Source: Caulobacter mirabilis (lineage in GTDB: Bacteria > Pseudomonadota > Alphaproteobacteria > Caulobacterales > Caulobacteraceae). From it: DNA of 64,000 bases. Location: NCBI RefSeq assembly GCF_002749615.1, contig NZ_CP024201.1:2790001-2854000 (forward strand), in the 5' to 3' direction. The notes beneath the pieces are model-generated. The model was not told the origin of the DNA. It worked only from the letters and a program-made list of their open reading frames with translations, and ran no database searches. The translations under genes and the position numbers were made by a program. This document shows, in pieces, positions 18,001-26,226 of this stretch. Numbering within the stretch: position 1 is the stretch's first letter; each line of letters starts with the position of its first letter.

Positions 18001-19131
18001 ATGCGCGTGATCGGACTTTGGCGCGGCGCGACCTTCGCGGCCGCTTGCCTCGCCCTTGCCGGCTGCGCGCAGATCGGCGACGCCCTGGCCGGCCTCGGAG
18101 CGCCGCCGCGTCCGTTCGAGGCCACTCCCGCGCCCTCCGCGCCGGACTATGGCCGGGAAGAGGCCTGGCTGGCCTTCCCGGGGCGCAACGGCCTCGAGCG
18201 CTCGACGACTCCAGGCGTGGCGGCGGTCGACGAGGCGACCGCCCCGGCCGATGTCTTCTTCATCCACCCGACCACCTACCAGAAGAACGACGTCTGGAAC
18301 GTCGCCTACGACGCCGAGGGCGAGTTCGACATGGCGGTGCTGCTGGCCCAGGCCAGCGTGTTCAACGGCTGCTGCCGGATCTACGCCCCGCGCTATCGGC
18401 AGGCCTCCCTTCGCGCGCTCGACAAGAGCCGCCCGGCGGTCGAGCTGGCCTATTCCGACGTGGCCAGGGCGTTCGCCTATTACATCGCCCACGAGAACCA
18501 CGGCCGGCCGTTCATCATCGCCGCCCATAGCCAGGGATCGATGCATGCGGTGAAGCTGCTGCAGGCCGAGATCCTCGGCACGCCGCTGCAGAAGCGGATG
18601 GTCACCGCCTACGTCATCGGCGCCTACGTCCCCTCGGCTTTCGGCGAGATCGGACTGCCGGTCTGCGACGCTCCGCGCCAGACCGGCTGCATCCTGTCGT
18701 GGAACACCAGCCAGACGGGCCGCGACGGCGCCTTCCGCCTGATCCAGGACAAGACCTATTGGTGGCAGGGCGCGTACCGGTCGGAGAACCAGCCGCCGGC
18801 GATCTGCGTCAACCCGCTGACCTGGCGTCGGACCGACGCCGCGCCCGCGAGCGCCGACAACGGCAGCCTGCCCTTCCCGGCGCCGACCACGGCCCGAACG
18901 GCCGTATCGCTTCCTGTCCTGACGCCCCGTCTCACCGGGGCTCGCTGCGACCAGGGCCTGCTGTGGGTCGACATCCCGCGAGCGGCGCCCAAGGGGTTCC
19001 ACGACATCCTCAGCCTGCTCTACGGCAGCTACCACCTGGGCGACTACGGGATCTTCTACGGGCCGCTTCGCGCCAACGCGATCGATCGGGTCGAGGCCTG
19101 GCGGGCGGCGCCCCCGACGCCCGGCGCCTGA
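18001..19131 (+). CDS. DUF3089 lipoprotein, alpha/beta-hydrolase fold
   Basis: A 376-residue lipoprotein with signal sequence and lipobox LALAGCAQ. The fold is that of DUF3089, a lipase-like alpha/beta hydrolase: ADVFFIHPTTYQ, then IIAAHSQGSMHAVKLL with the nucleophile Ser in HSQGS, and C-terminal FHDILSLLYGSYHLGDYG. It lies directly downstream of the TBDR in the same direction, so it could hydrolyse an ester or amide of the imported compound at the cell envelope. The specific activity is unknown. Confidence 0.88.
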   Translation: MRVIGLWRGATFAAACLALAGCAQIGDALAGLGAPPRPFEATPAPSAPDYGREEAWLAFPGRNGLERSTTPGVAAVDEATAPADVFFIHPTTYQKNDVWNVAYDAEGEFDMAVLLAQASVFNGCCRIYAPRYRQASLRALDKSRPAVELAYSDVARAFAYYIAHENHGRPFIIAAHSQGSMHAVKLLQAEILGTPLQKRMVTAYVIGAYVPSAFGEIGLPVCDAPRQTGCILSWNTSQTGRDGAFRLIQDKTYWWQGAYRSENQPPAICVNPLTWRRTDAAPASADNGSLPFPAPTTARTAVSLPVLTPRLTGARCDQGLLWVDIPRAAPKGFHDILSLLYGSYHLGDYGIFYGPLRANAIDRVEAWRAAPPTPGA

Positions 19132-19177
19132 CCCCGGGCGAGGCCGCAGGTCCGGAGACCAGCAGCCCGCCCTGGCG

Positions 19178-20749
19178 TCAGGATCTCTTGCGCACCCTTC
19201 GGGGAAGCTCCGCCCTGCTCACCCGCCCCAGGTCGAGGATCATCTGGGCGCAGGCGGCCGTCTGCCGGTGCAACAGCGCGAAGTCGACATAGCCGACCGT
19301 CTCGATGTCGTAGTTCAGCAGGCAGGCCGGACCGGTGATGTAGTTGATCGTCGGGATGCCGCCGAGCCCCCAGAAGTACTGCCCCTCGCCCGGCCAGACC
19401 GCTTCGTTGGCCGAGCCGTCGGCGTCCGGGTGGATCGGCGGAATGACATAGGTCGGCGAGGCGTCCGCATTGACGGCCCAGGCCTTGGCCGCCGTCACCA
19501 GAGCAGGAATCTCCGGCGTGAAGAGCGCGGCCAGCTCGTTGCGGCCCGTCGGCTCCAGCTCGCCCTTGTCGTTGAACACCCATTCCTGGAGACCCAGGTG
19601 TTCGATGGTCACCACGCAGTTGATGCGATTGAGAAGGCCGTCGTCGGCGTGCCGGCGCAGGAAGTCCTTGATCGCGTTCCCTCCGGCGAAATGGCCGGCG
19701 GACAGCATGATCATGATGCTCCGGGGCAAGGCTTCGCGAGGCAGTCGGGCCAGGTACTGCGCGATGTCGACGACCACGTCGGGTCCGTTGTCCTCGACGC
19801 CGTTGGTCCCGTCCGTATGGCTGTTCAGGACAACCAGTTCGTCGGACTGACCCGGGATCACGCCGACCAGGTTCCTAGTCTTCGCGGGCTCGATCGTCGC
19901 TTCCAGGGTCAGCCTCGCCGAGCGCCCGGCCGCAGCCGCCGCCTGCAGCTTCACGCCGACCGCCTTGTCGACATAGAGCCCTGGCAACTCGCGGAAGACG
20001 GCGTCGTAGGGCCCGTAGATCTTGCCGTATCTGGGTTGGAGGGAGTCGGCGGTGATCACCACCAGCCCCCGCGCGCCGACCGGCTCCAGCGCCTCGAGCA
20101 GGCTGGGCGCGACCAGGGAAATCCAGGACCGCTTGTAGGGTTCGGTCGGGAGCAGCTTGGGACCGCGATCGTAGGTGTCGATCGCCAGTTCGGTGAACAT
20201 GCCCGCCTTGGTCGGCAGGACCGGCGTCTCCGCCACCACGATCTTGCCCGCCAGGCCGGCGAGCAGTTCGGCCGATCCAGGCCGGCGGTTGGCGATCGTC
20301 CCGACCTGCGCGGCGGTCAGATAGGCGAGCTCGCCGACCACGCCCTCCTTGGGCGTCACGCCGGTGTAGGGAATGTAGGCCGGGACGGACACGGCCTCAT
20401 CGCCCACCGTCAGCCCCCAGGCCGTCGGCGTCCACCGCTGCATCTCGACGTCCTCGTACCGGACGTCTTTCACCCCCGCCTTGACCAGCCGGTCATGCAG
20501 GCGATCGATATAGGCGTCGTGCGAGGCGGACCCGGTGGCGCGCAGGCCCATGGCGTCGAGGTCGACATGCCATTGCCGCATCTGGCTGCTGGGCAGGAAC
20601 TGCGATCGATCGACGGTGACCGCGGCCGAGGCCGGCAGCGGCCGGCCCGGCCCGTCGGCGAAGGCTCGCGCCGTCGCGCGACCGCCGGTCAGTCCGGCCA
20701 GGCCGACAGCGGCGATGGAGGTCAGGGCGTCTCGCCGGGATAGGGTCAT
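19178..20749 (-). CDS. Secreted M28-like peptidase homologue with non-canonical metal site
   Basis: A 523-residue exported protein. It starts at ATG 20749 with a perfect GGAGG ribosome site. The N-terminus MTLSRRDALTS plus a hydrophobic stretch looks like a Tat signal. A PA-like insert precedes an M28-type core: VVLNSHTDGTNGVEDNGPD supplies the first His/Asp, but the usual Glu-Glu pair is replaced by SAGHFAGG and the later Asp by TIEHLG. The C-terminal His region is also altered. It is a paralogue of the next gene upstream. In the family the role would be a secreted aminopeptidase; the changed site leaves activity open. Confidence 0.82.
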   Translation of the reverse strand: MTLSRRDALTSIAAVGLAGLTGGRATARAFADGPGRPLPASAAVTVDRSQFLPSSQMRQWHVDLDAMGLRATGSASHDAYIDRLHDRLVKAGVKDVRYEDVEMQRWTPTAWGLTVGDEAVSVPAYIPYTGVTPKEGVVGELAYLTAAQVGTIANRRPGSAELLAGLAGKIVVAETPVLPTKAGMFTELAIDTYDRGPKLLPTEPYKRSWISLVAPSLLEALEPVGARGLVVITADSLQPRYGKIYGPYDAVFRELPGLYVDKAVGVKLQAAAAAGRSARLTLEATIEPAKTRNLVGVIPGQSDELVVLNSHTDGTNGVEDNGPDVVVDIAQYLARLPREALPRSIMIMLSAGHFAGGNAIKDFLRRHADDGLLNRINCVVTIEHLGLQEWVFNDKGELEPTGRNELAALFTPEIPALVTAAKAWAVNADASPTYVIPPIHPDADGSANEAVWPGEGQYFWGLGGIPTINYITGPACLLNYDIETVGYVDFALLHRQTAACAQMILDLGRVSRAELPRRVRKRS

Positions 20750-20811
20750 CGGAATCCTCCTGTGGTGCGAAGGGACGCGCCGGTCAGGTCCCCCGGGCGT
20801 CGAACTCGCGG

Positions 20812-22377
20812 TCATTGTCCAAGCTTTACGACCCGGCCCAGCAAGGTGTTCCTGGCAGGGCGAGGCGAACCGAGAACCTTCGCCGGCAGGGCGTCCAGTT
20901 GCAGGAGCGCCCGCGCGAAGGTCTGCACCTGCTGGTGCGCGAACTCCGGGTCCAGCCGGTCGAGATCTCCGCCGCGGCGCGCCGAGCACAGGTAGTCGGG
21001 CAACGGGCACATGGCGATGGCGGGAATGCCGGCCGCGAACAGAGGCTGCCCCTCGCCGAGGTGGACGCCGTTGCGCGGTTCGACGGTCAAGGCGCGGATC
21101 TTCGTGCGCCCGGCTGCGGCTTCGGCGAAGACCTGATCCATCACCTCGTTGGTCGTGTAGACCAGCTCCCGCTCCAGCTTCCCCGTCGGCGCCGAACGGC
21201 TTCTATCCGCGACATCCTTCCATTCCCGGCAGCCGATGTGCTCGATCGTCAGACCGGCTACGGCCTTTCGGTGACCCGGCTTCCCGTCCCAGAGCTCGGG
21301 ATGGTCACGAAGCCAGCGTGACGTCGCCTGCCCCTCGTGCCCGCTGAGTTGAGGCATCTGGAAATGGCCGGTCACAAAGGCGAAAATGATCGTGCGCCGC
21401 CTCTGCTCGGCGGGAACACGCGACATGTACCGAGCCAGCGCCAGCAGCGCCGCCGGCCCGTTCTCCTCGCACGCGTTGGGGCCGTCGGTGTGGGTGTTGA
21501 CGATGATCGTCTCGTTCGGGACCGTCCCTTCCAGGACAGCGAAGAGCGTTCGCGTCGGGACATCCGGAGCGAGTTCGGCCTGCAGGGTGAGCGTCGCCTG
21601 CTCCCCGGCCTCGCAGGCGGCCTTCAGCCGAGCGCCGGCGGCGGGCCCGACCCACAGCGCCGGACAGTCCTGGTATGGCGTGATGAAGGGATTGTACTGG
21701 TCGCGCGCGGCCTCCTCGGACATGTCCTGGAAGACGCAGATCACACCCAGGACCCCGGCCCTCCTGGCCGCCGCCAGGTCGATGCCGGGGGTCAATCCCG
21801 ACAGCAGCGGCGTGGTGACCGTCCCCGTGAAATCCGCTTCCTCCCGGCTGGGATAGAACGCCTTGCGCGTGAACATCAGGTCGCGGACGAGGAAGCCGAT
21901 CGCGGCGTTCTTGACCGGGACCACGGCGATCTTGCCGGCCGCGGCTTCCAGCGACCTGGGCTTTTCGCCCAGCCACACCAGGGGAGCCGTGATCCCCTGC
22001 GGCTCCGTCCGCCCGGAGTAGGCGAAGGCCGACGCCACCGGAACGGGCGATCCCGCGACCACCAGGCCGGTCTCCCGGACCGTCCAGCGGGTCATCGCAT
22101 GGACATCGCTCTGAACGACCAGGCCCATGGCCTGCAGTTCCTGCGCGATCAGGTCGATCGACGCCTCGTGGGCCGGATAGCCCGTCAGGCGCGGACCGAA
22201 GCTGTTCAGGCGTTCGATCCAGTTCCAGAGCATTCGGCGATCCGCGAGCTGGGCAGGTGCGAACGGCAAGCCCTTGGCCAGCGCCGGCCGGTCGGTCGGC
22301 GCGCAGCCGCCCAGAAGGGACGCCGCGGAAAGCGCGGCTCCCCCAGAAAGCGCGGCGCGGCGTGTGGCTGACCTCAT
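20812..22377 (-). CDS. M28-like peptidase homologue, lipoprotein, paired with its paralogue
   Basis: A 521-residue protein. ATG 22377 is chosen because it opens a twin-arginine-like signal (RSATRRAALSGG) that ends in a lipobox LLGGCAP. The core carries VNTHTDGPNACEENGP, then FVTGHFQMPQ where M28 enzymes have Glu-Glu, and TIEHIGCREW. These substitutions are the same kind as in its downstream neighbour 62 bases away, so the two are tandem paralogues of one subfamily. It lies between that paralogue and a leftward TBDR, probably in one transcription unit. Peptide or amide hydrolysis is likely but not proven from sequence. Confidence 0.82.
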   Translation of the reverse strand: MRSATRRAALSGGAALSAASLLGGCAPTDRPALAKGLPFAPAQLADRRMLWNWIERLNSFGPRLTGYPAHEASIDLIAQELQAMGLVVQSDVHAMTRWTVRETGLVVAGSPVPVASAFAYSGRTEPQGITAPLVWLGEKPRSLEAAAGKIAVVPVKNAAIGFLVRDLMFTRKAFYPSREEADFTGTVTTPLLSGLTPGIDLAAARRAGVLGVICVFQDMSEEAARDQYNPFITPYQDCPALWVGPAAGARLKAACEAGEQATLTLQAELAPDVPTRTLFAVLEGTVPNETIIVNTHTDGPNACEENGPAALLALARYMSRVPAEQRRRTIIFAFVTGHFQMPQLSGHEGQATSRWLRDHPELWDGKPGHRKAVAGLTIEHIGCREWKDVADRSRSAPTGKLERELVYTTNEVMDQVFAEAAAGRTKIRALTVEPRNGVHLGEGQPLFAAGIPAIAMCPLPDYLCSARRGGDLDRLDPEFAHQQVQTFARALLQLDALPAKVLGSPRPARNTLLGRVVKLGQ

Positions 22378-22426
22378 CGTCCATGCTCCATCGCGGGATC
22401 CGGGACGGCCGCGCAAGGCCGCCGCC

Positions 22427-25234
22427 CTAGTAGCGAACGTTGAGGCGGAACGTGAAATAGCGCCCGATCTGATCGTAGAGCTGGGGGTTCGTCGGCGTGA
22501 AGATCGCCAGCGTGCCGTTGGGGGCCAGCGGGGGCTCGCGATCGAACAGGTTGTTCACCGTGACCGTCGCCCGCATCCGCTCGTTGAAGGCGTAGCTGGC
22601 CGTCAGGTCGGCATAGAAGACCCGTTCGACGCTGTTGTCCTCGATGGTGGTCGGCTCGACGCGCGTGACGTCGTAGGTCCCTTCAGAGATGTAGCGTTGC
22701 TGGACGAACAGCGAGAACGGCCCTCGCGTCCATTCGGCGCTGGCCGTCACCGACCACTCGGGGTTCGCCGTCACGCCGACCTCTCCGGCCCTGTCGATCT
22801 TGGCCCCGCCAAACACCTCGGTGGTCATCTCGCCGAGATATGACGCCACGCCACGCAGGTTCACCTGGCCTCCGAAGACCTCGACGGGCAGCCGGTAGCC
22901 GACCTCGATATCCACGCCGGAGGTCTTCAGCCGGTTCAGGTTCAAGGTCGGCGAGACGATCCGGGTGATCACGCCGTCGGTGTTGCGCGTGATGTTCGCG
23001 CAGAGCTGCGTCGCACCGGCGGCGCACTGGTCCCGCGTCACCTGCGGGGTCAGCGAACTGATCACCCCGCTGATGTCGATGGAGTAGTAGTCGATCGACG
23101 CCGTGAGCCCCGGAACGGCGCTCGGCTGCAGGACGATCCCGGCGGTGAAGGTGTCGGCCTCCTCGGGCTTGAGCTGGGCGTTGCCGCTGGTGGCGGCGAT
23201 GATGCCGACCGTCGCGCCGTTCTCGATGACGGAGCCGGTGTTCTGGGTGATGCCGGCGAACAGCTCGGGGACGTTCGGGGCGCGAATGTCGCGAGATTGA
23301 GTGGCCCGCAGGCGAAGGCCCTCGATCGGCTCGTAGACCAGGCCCGCCTTCCAGGTCGTGACGCCGCCGCTGGTGCTGTAGTTGGTGTAGCGGACGGCGC
23401 CGTTGAAATCGAGCGACTTGGCCCAGGCGACGTCGCGAGCCAGGGGAACGGCGACCTCGCCGAACACTTCCCAAAGATCGTAGGCGCCGGCGACGGGGAA
23501 GACGTTGGTCAGCAGCCAGCCGCCCGGCTGGTTCTGATAGGGCGCCGGGAAGCCTCGGATGCCGGTCGCGTCGTTGATGCTCGGCCCGATGGCGTCGGTG
23601 GTCTGTTTGATCTCCTCGCGGCGGTATTCGGCGCCGAACGCCGCGGAGATCGGCCCCGCCCAGGTCGAGAACAGGTCGCCGCGCGCCGTCAGGGCCGCGA
23701 CGTCCTGTTTGATGACTGTCCGGAAGGCCGAAGAGCCGTGAGCCGATAGTCGATCGACGCGGCCGACGGCGCCCGACCCGAACAGATTGATGGGCGTGCA
23801 CCCGGGGTACAGGCCCGGGTTTGTCAGGGTCACGCGGCAGACGATCCGGTCCGATGAATCACGCACGGCGTCGGCCGCGGCGAACAGGCGCTCGAGGATC
23901 ACATTGTTCTCGGTCCGCGTGTCCGACCGGTTGTCGCCGTGCTCGTAGTAGCCGTTGACCGTCCAGCCCGCCGGTCCCTGCCATTCGAATCCGACGGTCG
24001 TGTCGACCAGCCGATTGCGGGTCACGGCCTTGGCGGGATCGCCGAAATCGAAGTTGATGCGGCCCATGCCGAAGGCCGGGGTGTTCGTCGCCGTCAGACG
24101 ATCCTGGACCGTGGGATGCAGGAAGGCATTGCCGCTGAAGATCGTGAAGCCGTTGAAGCCGCCGACGTTGAAGGCCTGGACCTGATTGTAGCGGTTGTCG
24201 GTGTCGGCGTAGCTGACCCGCGCGAAGACGCGCAGCTCCGGCGTGAGCTCATAGTCCACGTGTCCGAACAGGCTGCGGGTGCGCACGTCGGCGGACACGT
24301 TCGAGGACAGCTGCGAACCGTCCCCGCCGACCTGGATCAGGCCTGACCGGACAGAGCCGCGGTCGAACGGCGCCAGGGTTCCGTCGGGCAGAAACTGCTG
24401 GAACGCCAGGGGGCCGCTGATGATCAGGCCGCCGGGCGTCGTCGTCGCGCTCCGCACGTTGGGGCGGAAGATCAACTGCCCCGGGACAGCCGGATTGCTG
24501 AGCGAGCCGTAGAAGGCGCGTCCCCAGTCCCGCTGGGTCAGGGACGGAACGCCCTCGGACTCATAGAACTGGCCGCTGGCGACGAAGCGCCCGCGACCGT
24601 CCGCGAAGCTCTGGCCGCCCGTCAGGCTGAACTTGATGGATTCAGCGTCGTTCTCGCTGGAGACCCCGCCCTGGATCTCCGCCTTCAGGCCGGTGAAACG
24701 GGTGTCGAGGACGAAGTTCACGACCCCCGCGACCGCGTCGGACCCATAGGCGGCCGACGCGCCGCCGGTGACCACGTCGACCCGTTTGACAAGCTGGGAC
24801 GGCAGCGCGTTGATGTCTACGGAGCCGTCTCGTGCGGACGGAGCGGCCCGACGGCCGTCCACCAACACCAGCGTTCGCTGGGCGCCCAGGTTGCGGAGAT
24901 TCAGGAAGCTGCCGGTGTTCTGCGCCAGGGCGCTGGTGCCGCCGGTGGTCGGGCGCGATGATCCGCGAAACGCCGGCAGGGTGTTGAGCGCCTCGCCGAT
25001 CAGCCCCGGCTGCGCCTGCTGCAGTTGATCGGCGGCGACGACGGTGACCGGCGTGGGGGCCTGGGCTCCGTTCCGAATAGCCCTCGACCCGGTGACGACG
25101 AGCTCGCCGACCTGCGTGGCCTCGGCGTCGACCGACGCCTGGTCCTCGGAAACGGGGACCGCGGGCCGGTCTTCTTGCGCGTGAGCGCCGGTAGCGACGA
25201 GCAGGCTTACGCCGGCGAAGAGCCAGGTTCTCAT
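22427..25234 (-). CDS. TonB-dependent outer-membrane receptor, TetR-controlled
   Basis: A 935-residue receptor. The signal peptide ends GAHAQE. The plug shows ELVVTGSRAIRNGAQAPTPV, TLVLVDGRRAAPS, VDINALPSQLVKRVDVVTGGASAAYGSDAVAGVVNF. The barrel ends YFTFRLNVRY. The first gene downstream (leftward) is an M28-like lipoprotein 49 bases away, so receptor and peptidases are probably cotranscribed. A perfect inverted repeat and a TTGACA box lie upstream, next to a divergent TetR gene. A peptide-type ligand is inferred from these neighbours. Confidence 0.95.
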   Translation of the reverse strand: MRTWLFAGVSLLVATGAHAQEDRPAVPVSEDQASVDAEATQVGELVVTGSRAIRNGAQAPTPVTVVAADQLQQAQPGLIGEALNTLPAFRGSSRPTTGGTSALAQNTGSFLNLRNLGAQRTLVLVDGRRAAPSARDGSVDINALPSQLVKRVDVVTGGASAAYGSDAVAGVVNFVLDTRFTGLKAEIQGGVSSENDAESIKFSLTGGQSFADGRGRFVASGQFYESEGVPSLTQRDWGRAFYGSLSNPAVPGQLIFRPNVRSATTTPGGLIISGPLAFQQFLPDGTLAPFDRGSVRSGLIQVGGDGSQLSSNVSADVRTRSLFGHVDYELTPELRVFARVSYADTDNRYNQVQAFNVGGFNGFTIFSGNAFLHPTVQDRLTATNTPAFGMGRINFDFGDPAKAVTRNRLVDTTVGFEWQGPAGWTVNGYYEHGDNRSDTRTENNVILERLFAAADAVRDSSDRIVCRVTLTNPGLYPGCTPINLFGSGAVGRVDRLSAHGSSAFRTVIKQDVAALTARGDLFSTWAGPISAAFGAEYRREEIKQTTDAIGPSINDATGIRGFPAPYQNQPGGWLLTNVFPVAGAYDLWEVFGEVAVPLARDVAWAKSLDFNGAVRYTNYSTSGGVTTWKAGLVYEPIEGLRLRATQSRDIRAPNVPELFAGITQNTGSVIENGATVGIIAATSGNAQLKPEEADTFTAGIVLQPSAVPGLTASIDYYSIDISGVISSLTPQVTRDQCAAGATQLCANITRNTDGVITRIVSPTLNLNRLKTSGVDIEVGYRLPVEVFGGQVNLRGVASYLGEMTTEVFGGAKIDRAGEVGVTANPEWSVTASAEWTRGPFSLFVQQRYISEGTYDVTRVEPTTIEDNSVERVFYADLTASYAFNERMRATVTVNNLFDREPPLAPNGTLAIFTPTNPQLYDQIGRYFTFRLNVRY

Positions 25235-25296
25235 GTTCCACCCTATGAACTGGCGCCGGTTTGGCTTCCGGCGATCCGTGTTGTGGAACCGAGCTA

Positions 25297-25320
25297 GTTA
25301 AGCCGGCGATCGTTGTCAAA
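25297..25320 (-). promoter_or_regulatory. Candidate promoter of the TBDR gene
   Basis: On the minus strand TTGACA lies at 25320-25315. GCTTAACT at 25304-25297 is partly like the Caulobacter -10 box. The palindromic operator sits a few bases upstream of the -35 box. Spacing is approximate, and a transcription start has not been shown. Confidence 0.4.
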
Positions 25321-25323
25321 CTT

Positions 25324-25345
25324 ATTCCTTCCCCAGGGAAGGAAT
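25324..25345. promoter_or_regulatory. Perfect 22-bp palindromic operator (TetR candidate)
   Basis: Arms ATTCCTTCCC and GGGAAGGAAT are exact reverse complements with a 2-base CA spacer. The site lies in the 153-base gap between the divergent TBDR and TetR genes, where a TetR dimer would control both. Confidence 0.75.
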
Positions 25346-25387
25346 GGACGACTGGCAAAGGTGCGGGCAAGGCGCTACTGCTACCGC

Positions 25388-26128
25388 ATGAAGAGCGTTG
25401 ACGATCTGAAGGACGATTTTCCCGCGAAGAAGGCGTCGCCCCGGAAGGCCCAGGTCGACCGGCGGCGGGAGTCGATGGAGTCGATACTCGACCACGCCGA
25501 GGCCCTGTTCGCCGAGTCGGGCTTCAACGGCGTCACCATCAACGACGTCGCCCGGTCGGCCAGCGTCGACACCGGCCTGATCCGCTACTACTTCGGCGAC
25601 AAGAGCAACCTGTTCGAGGCCGTCGTCGACCGTCGCTCCGGCGTAGCCAACGAGGCCCGGCTGAAGGCCCTGAACGAGTACCGGCGGACGGCTGGCGCGT
25701 CGTTCTCCCTCGAGGGGGTGATCCGGGCCTTCACCGCGCCGGCGTTCGATCTGATGCTGAACGACGAGGGCTACAGGAACTACGGGATGATCATCGGGTA
25801 CGTGAACGCGACCCACGCTGATCTACGCCGGCTGATGTCCAAGAACTTCGACCATGTGTCGGAAGTGCTGATCGAGGACATGAAGCGGTTGCTGCCGGAC
25901 GCGAACCTCGAGGACCTCTACTGGGGATACCATTTCCTCACCGGCGCCTTCACCTTCTCGCTGGCGCAGACCGGACGGATCGACAGCCTGTCGGGCGACA
26001 TGTGCAAGAGCGAGGACCTGCAGGCGATCTCGGAGCGCCTCCCCATCACGCTGGCGGCGGGAATCCGGGCGATGTGCGACGAGCGCGCGGCCGCCCGCAA
26101 GCGCGCGGCGACCTCGACGAACACATAG
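25388..26128 (+). CDS. TetR-family transcriptional regulator
   Basis: A 246-residue regulator. The N-terminal helix-turn-helix reads ILDHAEALFAESGFNGVTIN then VARSASVDTGLIRYYFGDKSNLF, the TetR signature, followed by a helical ligand domain. ATG 25388 is chosen because the upstream extension to 25313 runs through the operator and has no family support. It is divergent from a TBDR and adjacent to a perfect palindrome. It probably represses the receptor-peptidase unit until a ligand derived from the substrate binds. Confidence 0.92.
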   Translation: MKSVDDLKDDFPAKKASPRKAQVDRRRESMESILDHAEALFAESGFNGVTINDVARSASVDTGLIRYYFGDKSNLFEAVVDRRSGVANEARLKALNEYRRTAGASFSLEGVIRAFTAPAFDLMLNDEGYRNYGMIIGYVNATHADLRRLMSKNFDHVSEVLIEDMKRLLPDANLEDLYWGYHFLTGAFTFSLAQTGRIDSLSGDMCKSEDLQAISERLPITLAAGIRAMCDERAAARKRAATSTNT

Positions 26129-26226
26129 CGGGGTCGAAGCGACTTGCACGTCGCCCGGCGCGCCGCCGTCAGGCGTCTGATGAGCGCCAAGGAAGAGACA
26201 TTGGCGCCGACACCGTAAGAGCGCCG

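Noticed and set aside
15510..18125. 871-codon minus-strand frame opposite the TBDR
   Set aside because: The plus-strand frame has plug and barrel motifs and a signal peptide; the antisense frame is a GC shadow.
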